Positions 7,790-16,642 of a stretch of DNA of 64,000 bases are shown in pieces. The notes beneath the pieces are model-generated. The model was not told where the DNA came from and ran no database searches. It was given only the letters and a program-made list of their open reading frames with translations. The stretch is taken from assembly GCF_003314975.1 (NCBI RefSeq), contig NZ_QNRF01000002.1, positions 1 through 64,000 on the forward strand. The letters run 5' to 3'. This stretch comes from Marinomonas aquiplantarum (GTDB lineage: Bacteria > Pseudomonadota > Gammaproteobacteria > Pseudomonadales > Marinomonadaceae). The position numbers and the translations under genes were made by a program. The first letter of the stretch is position 1; every line of letters begins with the position of its first letter.

Positions 7790-8854
7790 ATGTCAGATGT
7801 AGTATTAAACAATATTGGTAAAACCTACCCCAATGGGTATCACGCGATTCCAAGTATCGATCTGACGATAGAAGAAGGTGAGTTCATTGTTCTGGTTGGT
7901 CCGTCAGGTTGTGGTAAGTCAACTTTACTGCGAATGGTGGCAGGGCTTGAGACCATTTCTCAAGGTGATTTGATGATCAAAGGGGCAAAGGTTAACGATA
8001 AAGAGCCCGCGGATCGTGACATTGCCATGGTGTTCCAGAACTACGCCCTTTACCCTCATATGACAGTGTATGCCAATATGGCTTACGGCTTGAAGAATCG
8101 AGGTGAAAGTAAAGAGGTCATTGCTGAAAAAGTCACTTCTGTAGCGAACATGCTGGGGCTAGAAGAGCTGTTAGAGCGTAAACCTAAGCAGTTATCAGGT
8201 GGTCAACGTCAACGTGTTGCTATGGGGCGTGCGATGGTGCGAGATCCCAAGGTGTTTTTGTTTGATGAACCGTTATCGAACCTAGACGCTAAATTGCGAG
8301 TGCAGATGCGAGTCGAGATTCGCCAGTTACAAAGAAAATTGGGTACGACCACTTTGTATGTCACCCATGATCAGGTAGAAGCCATGACGCTGGCTGATCG
8401 ACTGGTGGTGCTGAACAAAGGCAAAGCTGAGCAAATTGGCACGCCGATGGACTTGTATAATAAACCTGCCACGCCTTTTGTCGCTGCCTTTATAGGCTCA
8501 CCTTCAATGAATTTGATTGGTGCCAATTTAGATGAGCAAGGTATCCGTTTATCACAAGACCTTCACTTACCTTTGGTGCATCAGCATAGAGGAAGTGTGG
8601 TATGGGGCATTCGCCCTGAGCATTTGGACGTCGTGGATGAGCAAAATGCGGATTTCGCTTTGCGCATTCAGGCGGTAGAATCGTTGGGAGCTGAAACCTT
8701 AATACACGGCACTGTGGATCTGGGCGTCAAGCAAGAGCCTATTGTGGTCCGATTATCCGGTCCTCATTGGCCAGAAATAAATTCGTTATTGTGGTTGAAA
8801 GCACCAATGGAACATTGGCATGTTTTTGATGCAGTAACTCAACAACGTTTGTGA
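7790..8854 (+). CDS. ugpC: Glycerol-3-phosphate ABC transporter ATPase UgpC
   Basis: 354 residues, MalK/UgpC type. Walker A GPSGCGKST at 37-45, Q loop near QNYALYPH, signature LSGGQ at 135-139, Walker B VFLFDEP at 155-161, H loop in YVTHDQVEAMTLADR. A C-terminal OB-like regulatory domain (about 240-354) contains the usual GIRPEH segment. It hydrolyses ATP to drive import through UgpAE at the inner face of the membrane. AAGAAA precedes the start. Confidence 0.95.
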   Translation: MSDVVLNNIGKTYPNGYHAIPSIDLTIEEGEFIVLVGPSGCGKSTLLRMVAGLETISQGDLMIKGAKVNDKEPADRDIAMVFQNYALYPHMTVYANMAYGLKNRGESKEVIAEKVTSVANMLGLEELLERKPKQLSGGQRQRVAMGRAMVRDPKVFLFDEPLSNLDAKLRVQMRVEIRQLQRKLGTTTLYVTHDQVEAMTLADRLVVLNKGKAEQIGTPMDLYNKPATPFVAAFIGSPSMNLIGANLDEQGIRLSQDLHLPLVHQHRGSVVWGIRPEHLDVVDEQNADFALRIQAVESLGAETLIHGTVDLGVKQEPIVVRLSGPHWPEINSLLWLKAPMEHWHVFDAVTQQRL

Positions 8855-8861
8855 GAAATAT

Positions 8862-9608
8862 ATGACGACCAATACCGTCTTAGACACCAAAGTTATGGGG
8901 CATCGTGGTGCGGCTCTATTAGCACCAGAGAATACCTTATCTTCTATCCGCGCAGCAGCAAAAGCAGGCGCGACTTGGGTAGAGATAGATGTGTACTTGA
9001 TCGCCGAAGGCGGTTTGGTGATATTCCATGATGATACCTTAGAGCGTTGTACTGATGGCGCGGGTGAAACTCGTTTGGCCTTGCCTGCTGAGGTGGCAAA
9101 ACTGGATGCCGGTGGGTATTTTTCAGCGGAGTTTGCTGGCGAAAAAGTCCCAACCTTATTGGAAGCATTGGAATGTATTCAGTCATTGGGTCTTGGTTTG
9201 AATTTGGAAATCAAACACGATGGAGCAGACGTTGAAAACATTGTGCCTGCTGTTATGGCGGCTCTGCGCGAGCATTGGCAAGACAATGATAAGCTGATCA
9301 TTTCAAGCTTTAATCATTCAGCCTTGTTGCTGTGTTATGAGATTGCTGATGGCCGTCATCTTGCGCAACTGTATGAAGCCATTCCTGAAAACTGGCAGAC
9401 GGAGCTTGCCAACATTGGCGCCTATAGTTTGAACTGTGATTACTCCTTATTAACCAAAGAACAGGCGCAAGCCGTGAAAGCGGCGGGCTACAAGTTATTG
9501 TGTTATACCGCGAACGATGCCGATTCTGTTACCGATCACTGGGATTGGGGAATGGATGCGGTGATCACAGATGACCCTAATAAGTTTGCTGCCATGATGG
9601 TTGGGTAA
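8862..9608 (+). CDS. ugpQ: Glycerophosphodiester phosphodiesterase
   Basis: 248 residues, cytoplasmic GDPD-family TIM barrel, same length as E. coli UgpQ. Catalytic and metal-binding motifs are visible: HRG at 14-16, PENT at 22-25, EIDVYL, IFHDDTLERCTDG, LNLEIKHDG. It cleaves imported glycerophosphodiesters to glycerol-3-phosphate plus alcohol. Seven bases after ugpC, it completes the uptake-and-hydrolysis unit. Confidence 0.93.
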   Translation: MTTNTVLDTKVMGHRGAALLAPENTLSSIRAAAKAGATWVEIDVYLIAEGGLVIFHDDTLERCTDGAGETRLALPAEVAKLDAGGYFSAEFAGEKVPTLLEALECIQSLGLGLNLEIKHDGADVENIVPAVMAALREHWQDNDKLIISSFNHSALLLCYEIADGRHLAQLYEAIPENWQTELANIGAYSLNCDYSLLTKEQAQAVKAAGYKLLCYTANDADSVTDHWDWGMDAVITDDPNKFAAMMVG

Positions 9609-9611
9609 GGG

Positions 9612-10376
9612 GTGATTGTGGCTTTAAGCGACCGTCAAAACCAGATTCTTAATTGGGTTCAGCAAGAAGATGCTTTATTGGTGGAAGACATGGTGGCGCA
9701 CTTTAATGTGTCATCACAAACCATTCGTAAAGACATTAACTTGCTGGCGGAGCGTCATTTAGTTCGCCGAACGCACGGCGGTATCGCACCCTTATCCAGT
9801 TCCGAAAATTTACCATTTGATCATCGCCAACTGCTAAACGGTGATGCTAAAAATAGGATCGCTGCCGCGGTCGCTGATGTTATACCTGATGGGGCTTCGG
9901 TCTTTTTGGGGATAGGGACAACCGTGGAGTATGTGGCGAAAGCATTGATTCGACACCAGAATTTGCAAGTTTTTACCAACAACCTGACGGTCGCAAGTAT
10001 ATTTGGTGGGCAGCCAAATATTCGAGTGCGTGTTTTCGCAGGTAAATTGCGTCATCAACACTATGATTTAGTAGGAGAAGAAACGCTTTCTGGTCTGAGA
10101 CAATACTATTTTGATTATGGTGTGTTGGGTTGCGGAGGGTTAGATGAAGCGCAAGGAATCTTAGACTTTGACCCAGAAGAGGCCGCCGTGAGTCGAGTGT
10201 TGGTGGAGCAAAGTCGACACAGCTTATTGGTGGTGGATAAACATAAGTGGGGACGAAAAGCTTCGGCTAGAGTGCACAACTTCTCCTCGATTGATCAAAT
10301 TTACACAGATGCACTGACAGAAAAACAAAGTCAGTTACTCACCCTTCATGGTGTGAAGATAACCCTTTGTCATTAG
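9612..10376 (+). CDS. DeoR/GlpR-family transcriptional regulator
   Basis: 254 residues. An N-terminal DeoR-type helix-turn-helix (RQNQILNWVQQEDALLVEDMVAHFNVSSQTIRKDINLL) with the RRTHGG linker precedes a DeoR C-terminal sensor domain, including FLGIGTTVEYVAKAL, which binds phosphorylated sugars. It is the probable repressor of the ugp operon, responding to glycerol-3-phosphate or a related phosphate ester; the target may be the palindrome upstream of ugpB. GTG 9612 or GTG 9618 could be the start; AAGGGG spacing slightly favours 9618. Confidence 0.88.
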   Translation: MIVALSDRQNQILNWVQQEDALLVEDMVAHFNVSSQTIRKDINLLAERHLVRRTHGGIAPLSSSENLPFDHRQLLNGDAKNRIAAAVADVIPDGASVFLGIGTTVEYVAKALIRHQNLQVFTNNLTVASIFGGQPNIRVRVFAGKLRHQHYDLVGEETLSGLRQYYFDYGVLGCGGLDEAQGILDFDPEEAAVSRVLVEQSRHSLLVVDKHKWGRKASARVHNFSSIDQIYTDALTEKQSQLLTLHGVKITLCH

Positions 10377-10382
10377 GAGACT

Positions 10383-11186
10383 ATGCCTATTACTTCTCTA
10401 TCTGCGCTGACAAAGCAGGATTGTCAGCAGGTACGCTTCGTATTAACTGATTTTGATGACACCCTGACGTGGCAAGGGCAATTGCCGGTAGCGACATTAC
10501 AAGCATTGTCTGAATTGGCTGCACATGGCATTAAGGTGATACCGGTTACCGGAGGCTGTGCCGGTTGGTCAGACATGATTGCCCGCGCTTTACCTGTGGA
10601 AGGCGTGATTACCGAAGGTGGTGCTTGTTTTATTGGTCGTGATGCAAACCAAGCATTGCGCTATCAATTCTGGCGTGATGAAGCGCTCATGAAGGCTAAT
10701 AAAGAAGAGATTCTACAGCAAGTGGAAGAGGTGTTGATCGCTTTTCCATCGTTACGTTTAGCGCAAGATCAGGCGTATCGTTTAACCGATGTGGCGATTG
10801 ATTATGCGCAAGATGTCCAGCCGCCAGCGCTAGCAGAAAAAGAGGCCTGTCTTACCAAATTGCTTGAGCTTGGCTTAAATGCACGTGCCAGTTCAATTCA
10901 TATCAATGTTTGTTCACCAGGATACGACAAGTTTTCCATGGCACAACGTGTACTCAGTGACATCTACGGCTTGAGTCAATCCGAACAGCAACATCAAGTT
11001 TTATACGTAGGAGACGCACCAAATGATGAAAGCATGTTTGCGCGTTTTCCATTGAGTGTGGGAGTGGCAAACATTGCACACCATCTGCCGCAAATGACAC
11101 ATCACCCCAAGTACCAGACAAGCCAACCCGGCGGTTTGGGGTTTGCTGAACTCGCCCAGGTCGTTTTGGCATCTCGTTCAATTTGA
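10383..11186 (+). CDS. HAD-IIB family phosphatase
   Basis: 267 residues. HAD motif I is D23-F-D25-D-T-L, motif II lies in VIPVTGG, the motif III Lys in GYDKFSMAQ, and motif IV in GDAPNDESMF. A Cof-type C2 cap sits between motifs II and III. This is a cytoplasmic phosphatase with a small phosphorylated substrate. As last gene of the ugp operon it may dephosphorylate glycerol-3-phosphate or an imported phosphoester, but the substrate is inferred from context only. It converges with the iclR gene, with a four-base gap. Confidence 0.85.
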   Translation: MPITSLSALTKQDCQQVRFVLTDFDDTLTWQGQLPVATLQALSELAAHGIKVIPVTGGCAGWSDMIARALPVEGVITEGGACFIGRDANQALRYQFWRDEALMKANKEEILQQVEEVLIAFPSLRLAQDQAYRLTDVAIDYAQDVQPPALAEKEACLTKLLELGLNARASSIHINVCSPGYDKFSMAQRVLSDIYGLSQSEQQHQVLYVGDAPNDESMFARFPLSVGVANIAHHLPQMTHHPKYQTSQPGGLGFAELAQVVLASRSI

Positions 11187-11190
11187 GTAC

Positions 11191-11973
11191 TTACTCTTCA
11201 TCAGAATAGTCACATGCCCCGAGGTGTTTTGAAATCACTTCGGCGGCCAACTTTACCGATTTTTTCATCTCTTCATAAACATCATCATGAGTACGAAATG
11301 CAGGGGCAGTCACACTGATGGCTGCAACAACTTCATGACGTGAGTTAAAAATAGGGGCCGCGGCACACTTGATGCCTATTTCGTGCTCTTCAAGGTCAAG
11401 TGAAATACCAGTGTCTTTTATTTGTTGTAAATTGTCTTGCAGCGCTTCTGGTGTGGTGAGTGTATGCTCAGTATGGCGGATAAAGGCCTGTTCACTAATG
11501 ATTTGTTGTTGTGTTTGTGTTGGTAAAAACGCCAACATCGCTTTGCCGACACCAGTGCAATAAACAGGGCCTTTTTTGCCAACAGCGGAATACAGTCTGA
11601 GGCTTTTAGGGCTTTCTAATTTATCAATGTAGATGACATCAGCACCATCAAGAACCGCCAAATGAATGGTTTCTTGAGTGCTAGACCATAAATCACGCAT
11701 TGGTGAGGCGGCCACATCGCGGATATCTAAGTTAGCCCAAGTGCGATGGGCTAAAGCCAGCAATCCATACCCTGGATAATAAGCTTGCTTGTGTTCATCA
11801 AAGCGCACTAAGCCATGCTCCAATAACGTATTGAGCTGGCGATGGGCTGTGGCTTTAGGTAGTTCAGACAGGTCAACCAGTTCGGCAAAGCGTAACGGCA
11901 CTGGAGAAGTACACACATGATTTAGCATAGTGAGTGCTTTGCTAAGAGAAGAACCAGTTGGTTTTTTTTCCAT
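11191..11973 (-). CDS. IclR-family transcriptional regulator
   Basis: 260 residues. The N-terminal winged helix-turn-helix (SLSKALTMLNHVCTSPVPLRFAELVDLSELPKATAHRQLNTLLEHGLV) is followed by the IclR effector domain, including YSAVGKKGPVYCTGVGKAMLAFL and the late EHEIGIKCAAAPIF segment. It is a cytoplasmic dimeric regulator; the effector is unknown. It is divergent from the CofD-like gene, and the shared 131-bp gap carries nested palindromes, so it probably controls that gene, itself, or both. Confidence 0.9.
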   Translation of the reverse strand: MEKKPTGSSLSKALTMLNHVCTSPVPLRFAELVDLSELPKATAHRQLNTLLEHGLVRFDEHKQAYYPGYGLLALAHRTWANLDIRDVAASPMRDLWSSTQETIHLAVLDGADVIYIDKLESPKSLRLYSAVGKKGPVYCTGVGKAMLAFLPTQTQQQIISEQAFIRHTEHTLTTPEALQDNLQQIKDTGISLDLEEHEIGIKCAAAPIFNSRHEVVAAISVTAPAFRTHDDVYEEMKKSVKLAAEVISKHLGACDYSDEE

Positions 11974-12010
11974 GATCTTTCCTGTCTGTAAAACATGTTA
12001 TGGTTAGAAT

Positions 12011-12057
12011 GCGTTTTATCTTAACATTGTCAGTTAAGAGAATATATTTTAAAACGC
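12011..12057. promoter_or_regulatory. Nested inverted repeats in the iclR/cofD-like divergent promoter
   Basis: Outer arms GCGTTTTA (12011-12018) and TAAAACGC (12050-12057) are perfectly complementary. Inside them TCTTAAC (12019-12025) and GTTAAGA (12033-12039) form a second perfect pair with a 7-base spacer. The position between two divergent starts fits an operator, most simply for the adjacent IclR protein. Confidence 0.5.
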
Positions 12058-12104
12058 TTTTTCGTTTTCGGTAGGGTCAAGAGTCAATAGACGGAGTGGT
12101 TAAT

Positions 12105-13289
12105 ATGGCGGATGCTTTACGTATCTGGCGACGCATGGTGATGCCAGATCTTGTTCGTGTGCATCGTTATCAGAGTTTGCCTGAGCAAGGGCCAAAGGTG
12201 CTGTTTTTTAGTGGTGGTTCTGCGCTGAATAAAATCAGTCGAGTCTTTAAAGAATACACCCATCATTCTATACATTTGGTGACCCCATTTGATTCTGGTG
12301 GCAGCTCTGCGAGGTTGCGAGCGGCGTTTGATATTCCTGCGGTAGGAGATTTGCGAAGTCGCTTGATGGCATTAGCGGATGAAACCGTTCTGGGACAACC
12401 AGAAGTGTATGCGTTGTTCACCCATCGTTTAAGTCATACGGGCTCCATGGCTGAGCTAAGTGCGCAATTAGATGCCTTGGTGAAAGGTGAGCATGAACTA
12501 ATCGTTAATATACCAAATCCGATGAAGGCTTTGATTCAAACCCAATTGGCTGTGACTCAGGCTGAAATCGATGAAGCGTTTGATTTACGTGGAGCAAGCA
12601 TTGGAAATCTGATTATGGCGGGTGGCTTTTTAAACAATCAGCATCAGCTTGACCCAATCGTATTCTTGTTTTCTCGTTTGATCAAAGCGCTTGGGGAAGT
12701 GAAAACCACTCTGGATGCTGATTTGCACTTGGGTGTTGAGTTGGAAAATGGCGATGTGGTGTTAGGGCAACACAATATAACGGGCAAAGAAACGTCGGCG
12801 CTGGCCAGTCCGATCAAACGTATGTGGCTGAACAAGGGATTGAAGCAACCGCAACCAACCAATTGTCAGATTGCCGATGATCGAAAAGATGCCATCGAAA
12901 CAGCGGACTTGATTTGTTATCCTCCCGGTAGCTTTTACAGCAGCTTATTGGCTAATTTAATGCCGCAGGGCGTTGGTCAGGCCATTTGTCAAAATCCCAA
13001 CCCAAAAGTTTATGTACCGAATTTAGGGATGGATCCTGAGCAGTTGGGTTTGTCTCTTACGGAGCGGGTTGAGCGTCTCATCGCGGCCATCATAAAAGAT
13101 GTGCCAGAACATGCGAACTATTCTGCATTAGATTACGTATTACTTGACGATCGCTACGACTATGGCGAATTGGATTTTGATAAACTCGCCCGACTCAATG
13201 TGGCGGTGATTAAAACCCCTCTTATCACTCACAAACCTGAAAAGTACGATGAAAGGCTGGTAACTAAGGCCTTGTTGTCTCTTGTGTAA
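12105..13289 (+). CDS. CofD/YvcK-fold protein
   Basis: About 394 residues. The N-terminal half carries the family fingerprint: VLFFSGGSALNKISRVFK, then HLVTPFDSGGSSARLR, and later NLIMAGGFL and CYPPGSFYSSLLANL. The CofD family includes 2-phospho-L-lactate transferase (F420 synthesis) and the YvcK-type proteins that bind UDP-sugars or nucleotides. No other F420 gene is nearby, so transferase activity is not supported by context. ATG 12105 is chosen because GGAG lies eight bases upstream; an in-frame GTG at 12096 would add three residues. Family is confident, function unknown. Confidence 0.75.
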   Translation: MADALRIWRRMVMPDLVRVHRYQSLPEQGPKVLFFSGGSALNKISRVFKEYTHHSIHLVTPFDSGGSSARLRAAFDIPAVGDLRSRLMALADETVLGQPEVYALFTHRLSHTGSMAELSAQLDALVKGEHELIVNIPNPMKALIQTQLAVTQAEIDEAFDLRGASIGNLIMAGGFLNNQHQLDPIVFLFSRLIKALGEVKTTLDADLHLGVELENGDVVLGQHNITGKETSALASPIKRMWLNKGLKQPQPTNCQIADDRKDAIETADLICYPPGSFYSSLLANLMPQGVGQAICQNPNPKVYVPNLGMDPEQLGLSLTERVERLIAAIIKDVPEHANYSALDYVLLDDRYDYGELDFDKLARLNVAVIKTPLITHKPEKYDERLVTKALLSLV

Positions 13290-13466
13290 AAGCGACTGTT
13301 AACAACTTGTGCTACTTTTTAGTAGGAAGAGAATAAATATTAGTAAAAAGGCAACGACACCAGATTGAAGTGGGATAAAAAAAATTACGAGACGTAACAC
13401 TTTTGTGTTTTTCGAAACATCACCTTAGCTGCCATAGTAGAGATACTAGATAACAAGAGAACTGTC

Positions 13467-14480
13467 ATGAGTACAAAGGTACTGATATGTGATGATTCAA
13501 AAATTGCAAGGAAGCAGCTGGCAAAGGTTTTGCCAAATGACTGGAGTGTCGAAATTGAATTTGCTGAGAATGGTCAGGATGCGCTGGAGCAAATAGCAGC
13601 GAATGCGTTTGATGTCTTATTCTTAGATCTGAATATGCCGGTAAAAGACGGCTACGAAACCCTCGAAGCGCTTCAAGAGGTTGCTGATGCACCTGTGGTG
13701 ATTGTGGTGTCTGGTGACGTCCAGCCAAAAGCCATTGAGCGAGTAAAAACCATGGGCGCCGCCGCGTTCCATAAAAAACCCGCGGCAGCAGAAGACATAC
13801 GCACATTACTGTTAGCGCTAAAGCTGTTCTCGCCAAACGCTCAAGCGAGTGAGACGCCAAATGACGTGGTCACCGCAGCAGAAAGCTTTACTCTGCAAGA
13901 AACGCTACAGGAAGTGTCTAATATTGCCATGGGGCGCGCTGCCAGTGTATTAGCGGAAATGCTCAATGTGTTCATTAAGTTGCCTGTGCCTAGAGTCAAT
14001 ATTCTAGAAGTGGGTGAACTGCAAATGGCACTAGAATACAGTGTGAAAGAGGACAGTTGCTCTGCCGTATCACAGGGCTTTGTAGGCTCTGGCATTGCGT
14101 TTGAAGCTTTGTTAATTTTTAACGATTCCAGTTTTCCTGACATGGCCACGCTACTGGGAATGACGGATGCAATTTCTCGTGAACATGAAACGGAACTCTT
14201 AATGGATGTGTCTTCTGTGCTTGTTGGGCCTTTTATGGCCGCAGTGGGTAAACAGTTGAACATTGATTTTAGTCATGGCCACCCAACCTTGCTTGGTCAG
14301 CATGTCAGAATTGCGGATTTAATTAATGTGAAAAAAGCGTCGTGGAAACGTACCTTAGCGGTCGAGATTGTTTATGAAGTGGAGAACTACCAGATCAATT
14401 GTGATTTGATGTTATTGTTCACAGAAGATTCTGTACCAACATTAGAGCACTTGTTGTCATTTCTGGCGGAGGACGAATGA
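13467..14480 (+). CDS. Response regulator with C-terminal CheC-like phosphatase domain
   Basis: 337 residues. The receiver domain (1-122) has the acidic pair in ICDDSK, phosphoacceptor Asp in FLDLNMPVKDG, Thr/Ser in VVSGD and Lys in FHKKP. The C-terminal CheC/CheX-like region has one well-kept active-site motif, EVSN with 22 residues to Pro (around 148-172), and a second degenerate copy (DVSS in place of ExxN). CheC-type domains dephosphorylate CheY-P, so this is likely an adaptor that can quench receiver phosphorylation. It overlaps the PAS gene by four bases (ATGA). Confidence 0.8.
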   Translation: MSTKVLICDDSKIARKQLAKVLPNDWSVEIEFAENGQDALEQIAANAFDVLFLDLNMPVKDGYETLEALQEVADAPVVIVVSGDVQPKAIERVKTMGAAAFHKKPAAAEDIRTLLLALKLFSPNAQASETPNDVVTAAESFTLQETLQEVSNIAMGRAASVLAEMLNVFIKLPVPRVNILEVGELQMALEYSVKEDSCSAVSQGFVGSGIAFEALLIFNDSSFPDMATLLGMTDAISREHETELLMDVSSVLVGPFMAAVGKQLNIDFSHGHPTLLGQHVRIADLINVKKASWKRTLAVEIVYEVENYQINCDLMLLFTEDSVPTLEHLLSFLAEDE

Positions 14481-14944
14481 GTATGCAGTCTGATGGCTTA
14501 GCCGATTTTCACTGGATGTTTGATCTACTACACCATATTGACGTGGGGCTGGTGGTATTAGATCGACAATATAAAATACAGTTGTGGAATAGCTTTATGG
14601 AGAATCACAGTGGTGTGAGTTCTTCTATTGCTAAGCAGCAATCTTTATTTACGGTATTTTCTGACCTTGAACAAAGTTGGCTGCAACAAAAATTGGATAA
14701 TGTGTTTGGTTTGAAAACTCCCATCTACATTTCTTGGGAACAGCGACCTCATTTATTCAAATTTAAGTGTTATCGCCCACTGACTAGTATTGCAGATTAT
14801 ATGTACCAAAATATCGCAATACGTCCTATCTCTGGCCCTAATGGGGCGATTAATCAAGTCTGTTTAGTGGTGTATGACGTCACAGATGTGGCGACTAACA
14901 AGATGGCCTTCGAGGCCATTCGTCAAGGTTCAAGCAAGGCCTAA
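14477..14944 (+). CDS. PAS-domain protein
   Basis: 155 residues, essentially one PAS fold: FHWMFDLLHHIDVGLVVLDRQYKIQLWNSFMENHSGVSSS is the typical PAS N-cap and core, and the C-terminal strands end with VCLVVYDVTDVATNKM. There is no membrane segment or output domain. Translation is coupled to the REC-CheC gene (ATGA overlap), so it probably supplies the sensory input for that protein. Ligand or cofactor not evident. Confidence 0.8.
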   Translation: MSMQSDGLADFHWMFDLLHHIDVGLVVLDRQYKIQLWNSFMENHSGVSSSIAKQQSLFTVFSDLEQSWLQQKLDNVFGLKTPIYISWEQRPHLFKFKCYRPLTSIADYMYQNIAIRPISGPNGAINQVCLVVYDVTDVATNKMAFEAIRQGSSKA

Positions 14945-14950
14945 CGAAAA

Positions 14951-14977
14951 AAGCCACCTTAAGGTGGCTTTTTTTAT
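14951..14977 (+). terminator. Terminator after the PAS gene
   Basis: AAGCCACCTT / AAGGTGGCTT adjacent arms (14951-14970) followed by TTTTTAT. The A run on the other side would let it also act on minus-strand transcripts. Confidence 0.88.
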
Positions 14978-15030
14978 GATACGGCACAGGCAATAAACTT
15001 AGCCTTGTTGGTGAACTTGGCTGGTTAGGA

Positions 15031-16413
15031 TTATTTCTTGTGCAACAGTTGCTTCTCAATCGCCATAATCATTCGGCTTGCAATGTCTTCATTCGTCGCG
15101 GTTTCTATGCCCTGTAAACCTGGAGACGAGTTTACTTCTAACAGCAATGGGCCTTTATTGGAGCGAATGATATCGACCCCAGCTACTCGTAAGTCCATCG
15201 CTTTTGCGGCCTTGATGGCGATGCGCTTTTCATCTGGCGTGATTTTAACCAGCTCAGCATGACCACCTTGATGGATATTGGCACGGAACTCTCCCGGTGC
15301 GGCGACTCGCTGAATGGACGCCACGACTCGACCATCAATAACAAAGCAGCGTAAGTCTTTACCACTGGCTTCTTTGATAAACTCTTGGACTAGAATATTG
15401 GCGTTTAAACTCTTAAACGCATTAATCACACTGTCTGCCGCTTTGCGGGTTTCAGCCAGTACCACGCCTTTACCTTGAGTGCCTTCTAAGAGTTTGATGA
15501 TAAGCGGTGCACCGCCAACCATATCGATCAAGTCGCCTGTGTCTAATGGTGAGTTAGCGAACCCTGTTGTGGGGATGTCTAAACCGTTATCCAGTAGCAG
15601 TTGTAGGGAACGAAGCTTGTCTCTTGATTGCGAAATAGCAATAGAAGTATTCAGGCAATAAATGCCTAAGGATTCAAACTGACGAAGTAAGGTGCAAGCG
15701 TAAAATGTCATGCTTGGACGAATGCGTGGGATGACGGCATCCAGATCATTCAATACTCGACCGCCTCGGTAGTGAATTTCCGGTGTGGTTGCATCCAATT
15801 TCATATAGCAGTTTTTGATGTTTAAAAACTGGATCTCATGACCACGAGCTTCGGCGGCTTCAATAATACGACGATTACTGTATAAGTCCGGGTTGCTAGC
15901 CAATAGCCCGATTTTTAGACCGCCGGTACGAATATCTGGTGACTTGTATAACTCTGCAAGCACGTCTTGAGAGCGTTCACCTAGTAGACATTGACCTTCT
16001 GGATCGACCAAAATGCGTCCTGTCATGGCCTCTCGGCCCAACAGCATGCGATATCCCATGCTGTCGCGATCAGTCAGAGTTACTTCCACTGACCAAGATT
16101 TTTCCCCCAAAGAGATAGGGACGCGAATAACATGACGTTTTTCTTTGTCACCGTTGGAGCTCTTGATAAAGCGTTGGTCAATGATCTGAGCTTCGCAGTG
16201 GACTTTTGTCTTGCGATTGTCTTGTAGTGGGTGGACATCAAAGCTCACCCACTGCTCGCCATTGCGCGGAAAACTTTGAATGTTCACGGCATGTAATGAC
16301 GAGGTTTTGGCTCCTGAATCCACCTTGGCTTTGATGGCGGGAATATTAAGTGACGGAAAGGCACACCATTCATCACTGCCAACAACCATTTTGGCTTCGT
16401 TCATTTGGTTCAT
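15031..16413 (-). CDS. Fusion of RimB-type retropepsin-like protease domain and RimK-type ATP-grasp ligase
   Basis: 460 residues. Residues 1-155 form a retropepsin-like 'ATP-dependent zinc protease' domain with [13 protein letters not shown] (catalytic Asp32) and MLLGREAM. From about 170 a complete RimK ATP-grasp region follows: [51 protein letters not shown] and [14 protein letters not shown]. In Pseudomonas rimB and rimK are separate genes of the rim operon; RimK adds glutamates to ribosomal protein S6 and RimB modulates this. Here both activities would be in one chain. A second in-frame ATG lies nine bases in (16404). It stands alone on this strand. Confidence 0.88.
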   Translation of the reverse strand: MNQMNEAKMVVGSDEWCAFPSLNIPAIKAKVDSGAKTSSLHAVNIQSFPRNGEQWVSFDVHPLQDNRKTKVHCEAQIIDQRFIKSSNGDKEKRHVIRVPISLGEKSWSVEVTLTDRDSMGYRMLLGREAMTGRILVDPEGQCLLGERSQDVLAELYKSPDIRTGGLKIGLLASNPDLYSNRRIIEAAEARGHEIQFLNIKNCYMKLDATTPEIHYRGGRVLNDLDAVIPRIRPSMTFYACTLLRQFESLGIYCLNTSIAISQSRDKLRSLQLLLDNGLDIPTTGFANSPLDTGDLIDMVGGAPLIIKLLEGTQGKGVVLAETRKAADSVINAFKSLNANILVQEFIKEASGKDLRCFVIDGRVVASIQRVAAPGEFRANIHQGGHAELVKITPDEKRIAIKAAKAMDLRVAGVDIIRSNKGPLLLEVNSSPGLQGIETATNEDIASRMIMAIEKQLLHKK

Positions 16414-16642
16414 AAACTTTTAACTCTATAGGAAATAAGGAAGAGACAGGAAGCCTAAAATGACCCTTATGGCCATCTATTCTTCCCGTGCTTTATAGCC
16501 TAAAAGGTGTGTCAGGTTAAGCGTTTTTTCATTCCTTTTGTAATAATTTTGAGGTTCGAATTTTCGTTATAAACACAAACTATTGTAATCGTCATTTGTG
16601 GGGTTACTATGTGCGTATAAGAAATAGCAACTGGGGTGATAA

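Noticed and set aside
13380-13425. Weak AACAC-TTTT-GTGTT stem after the CofD-like gene as a terminator
   Set aside because: The stem is only five pairs and stands over 100 bp from the stop codon; too weak to list.
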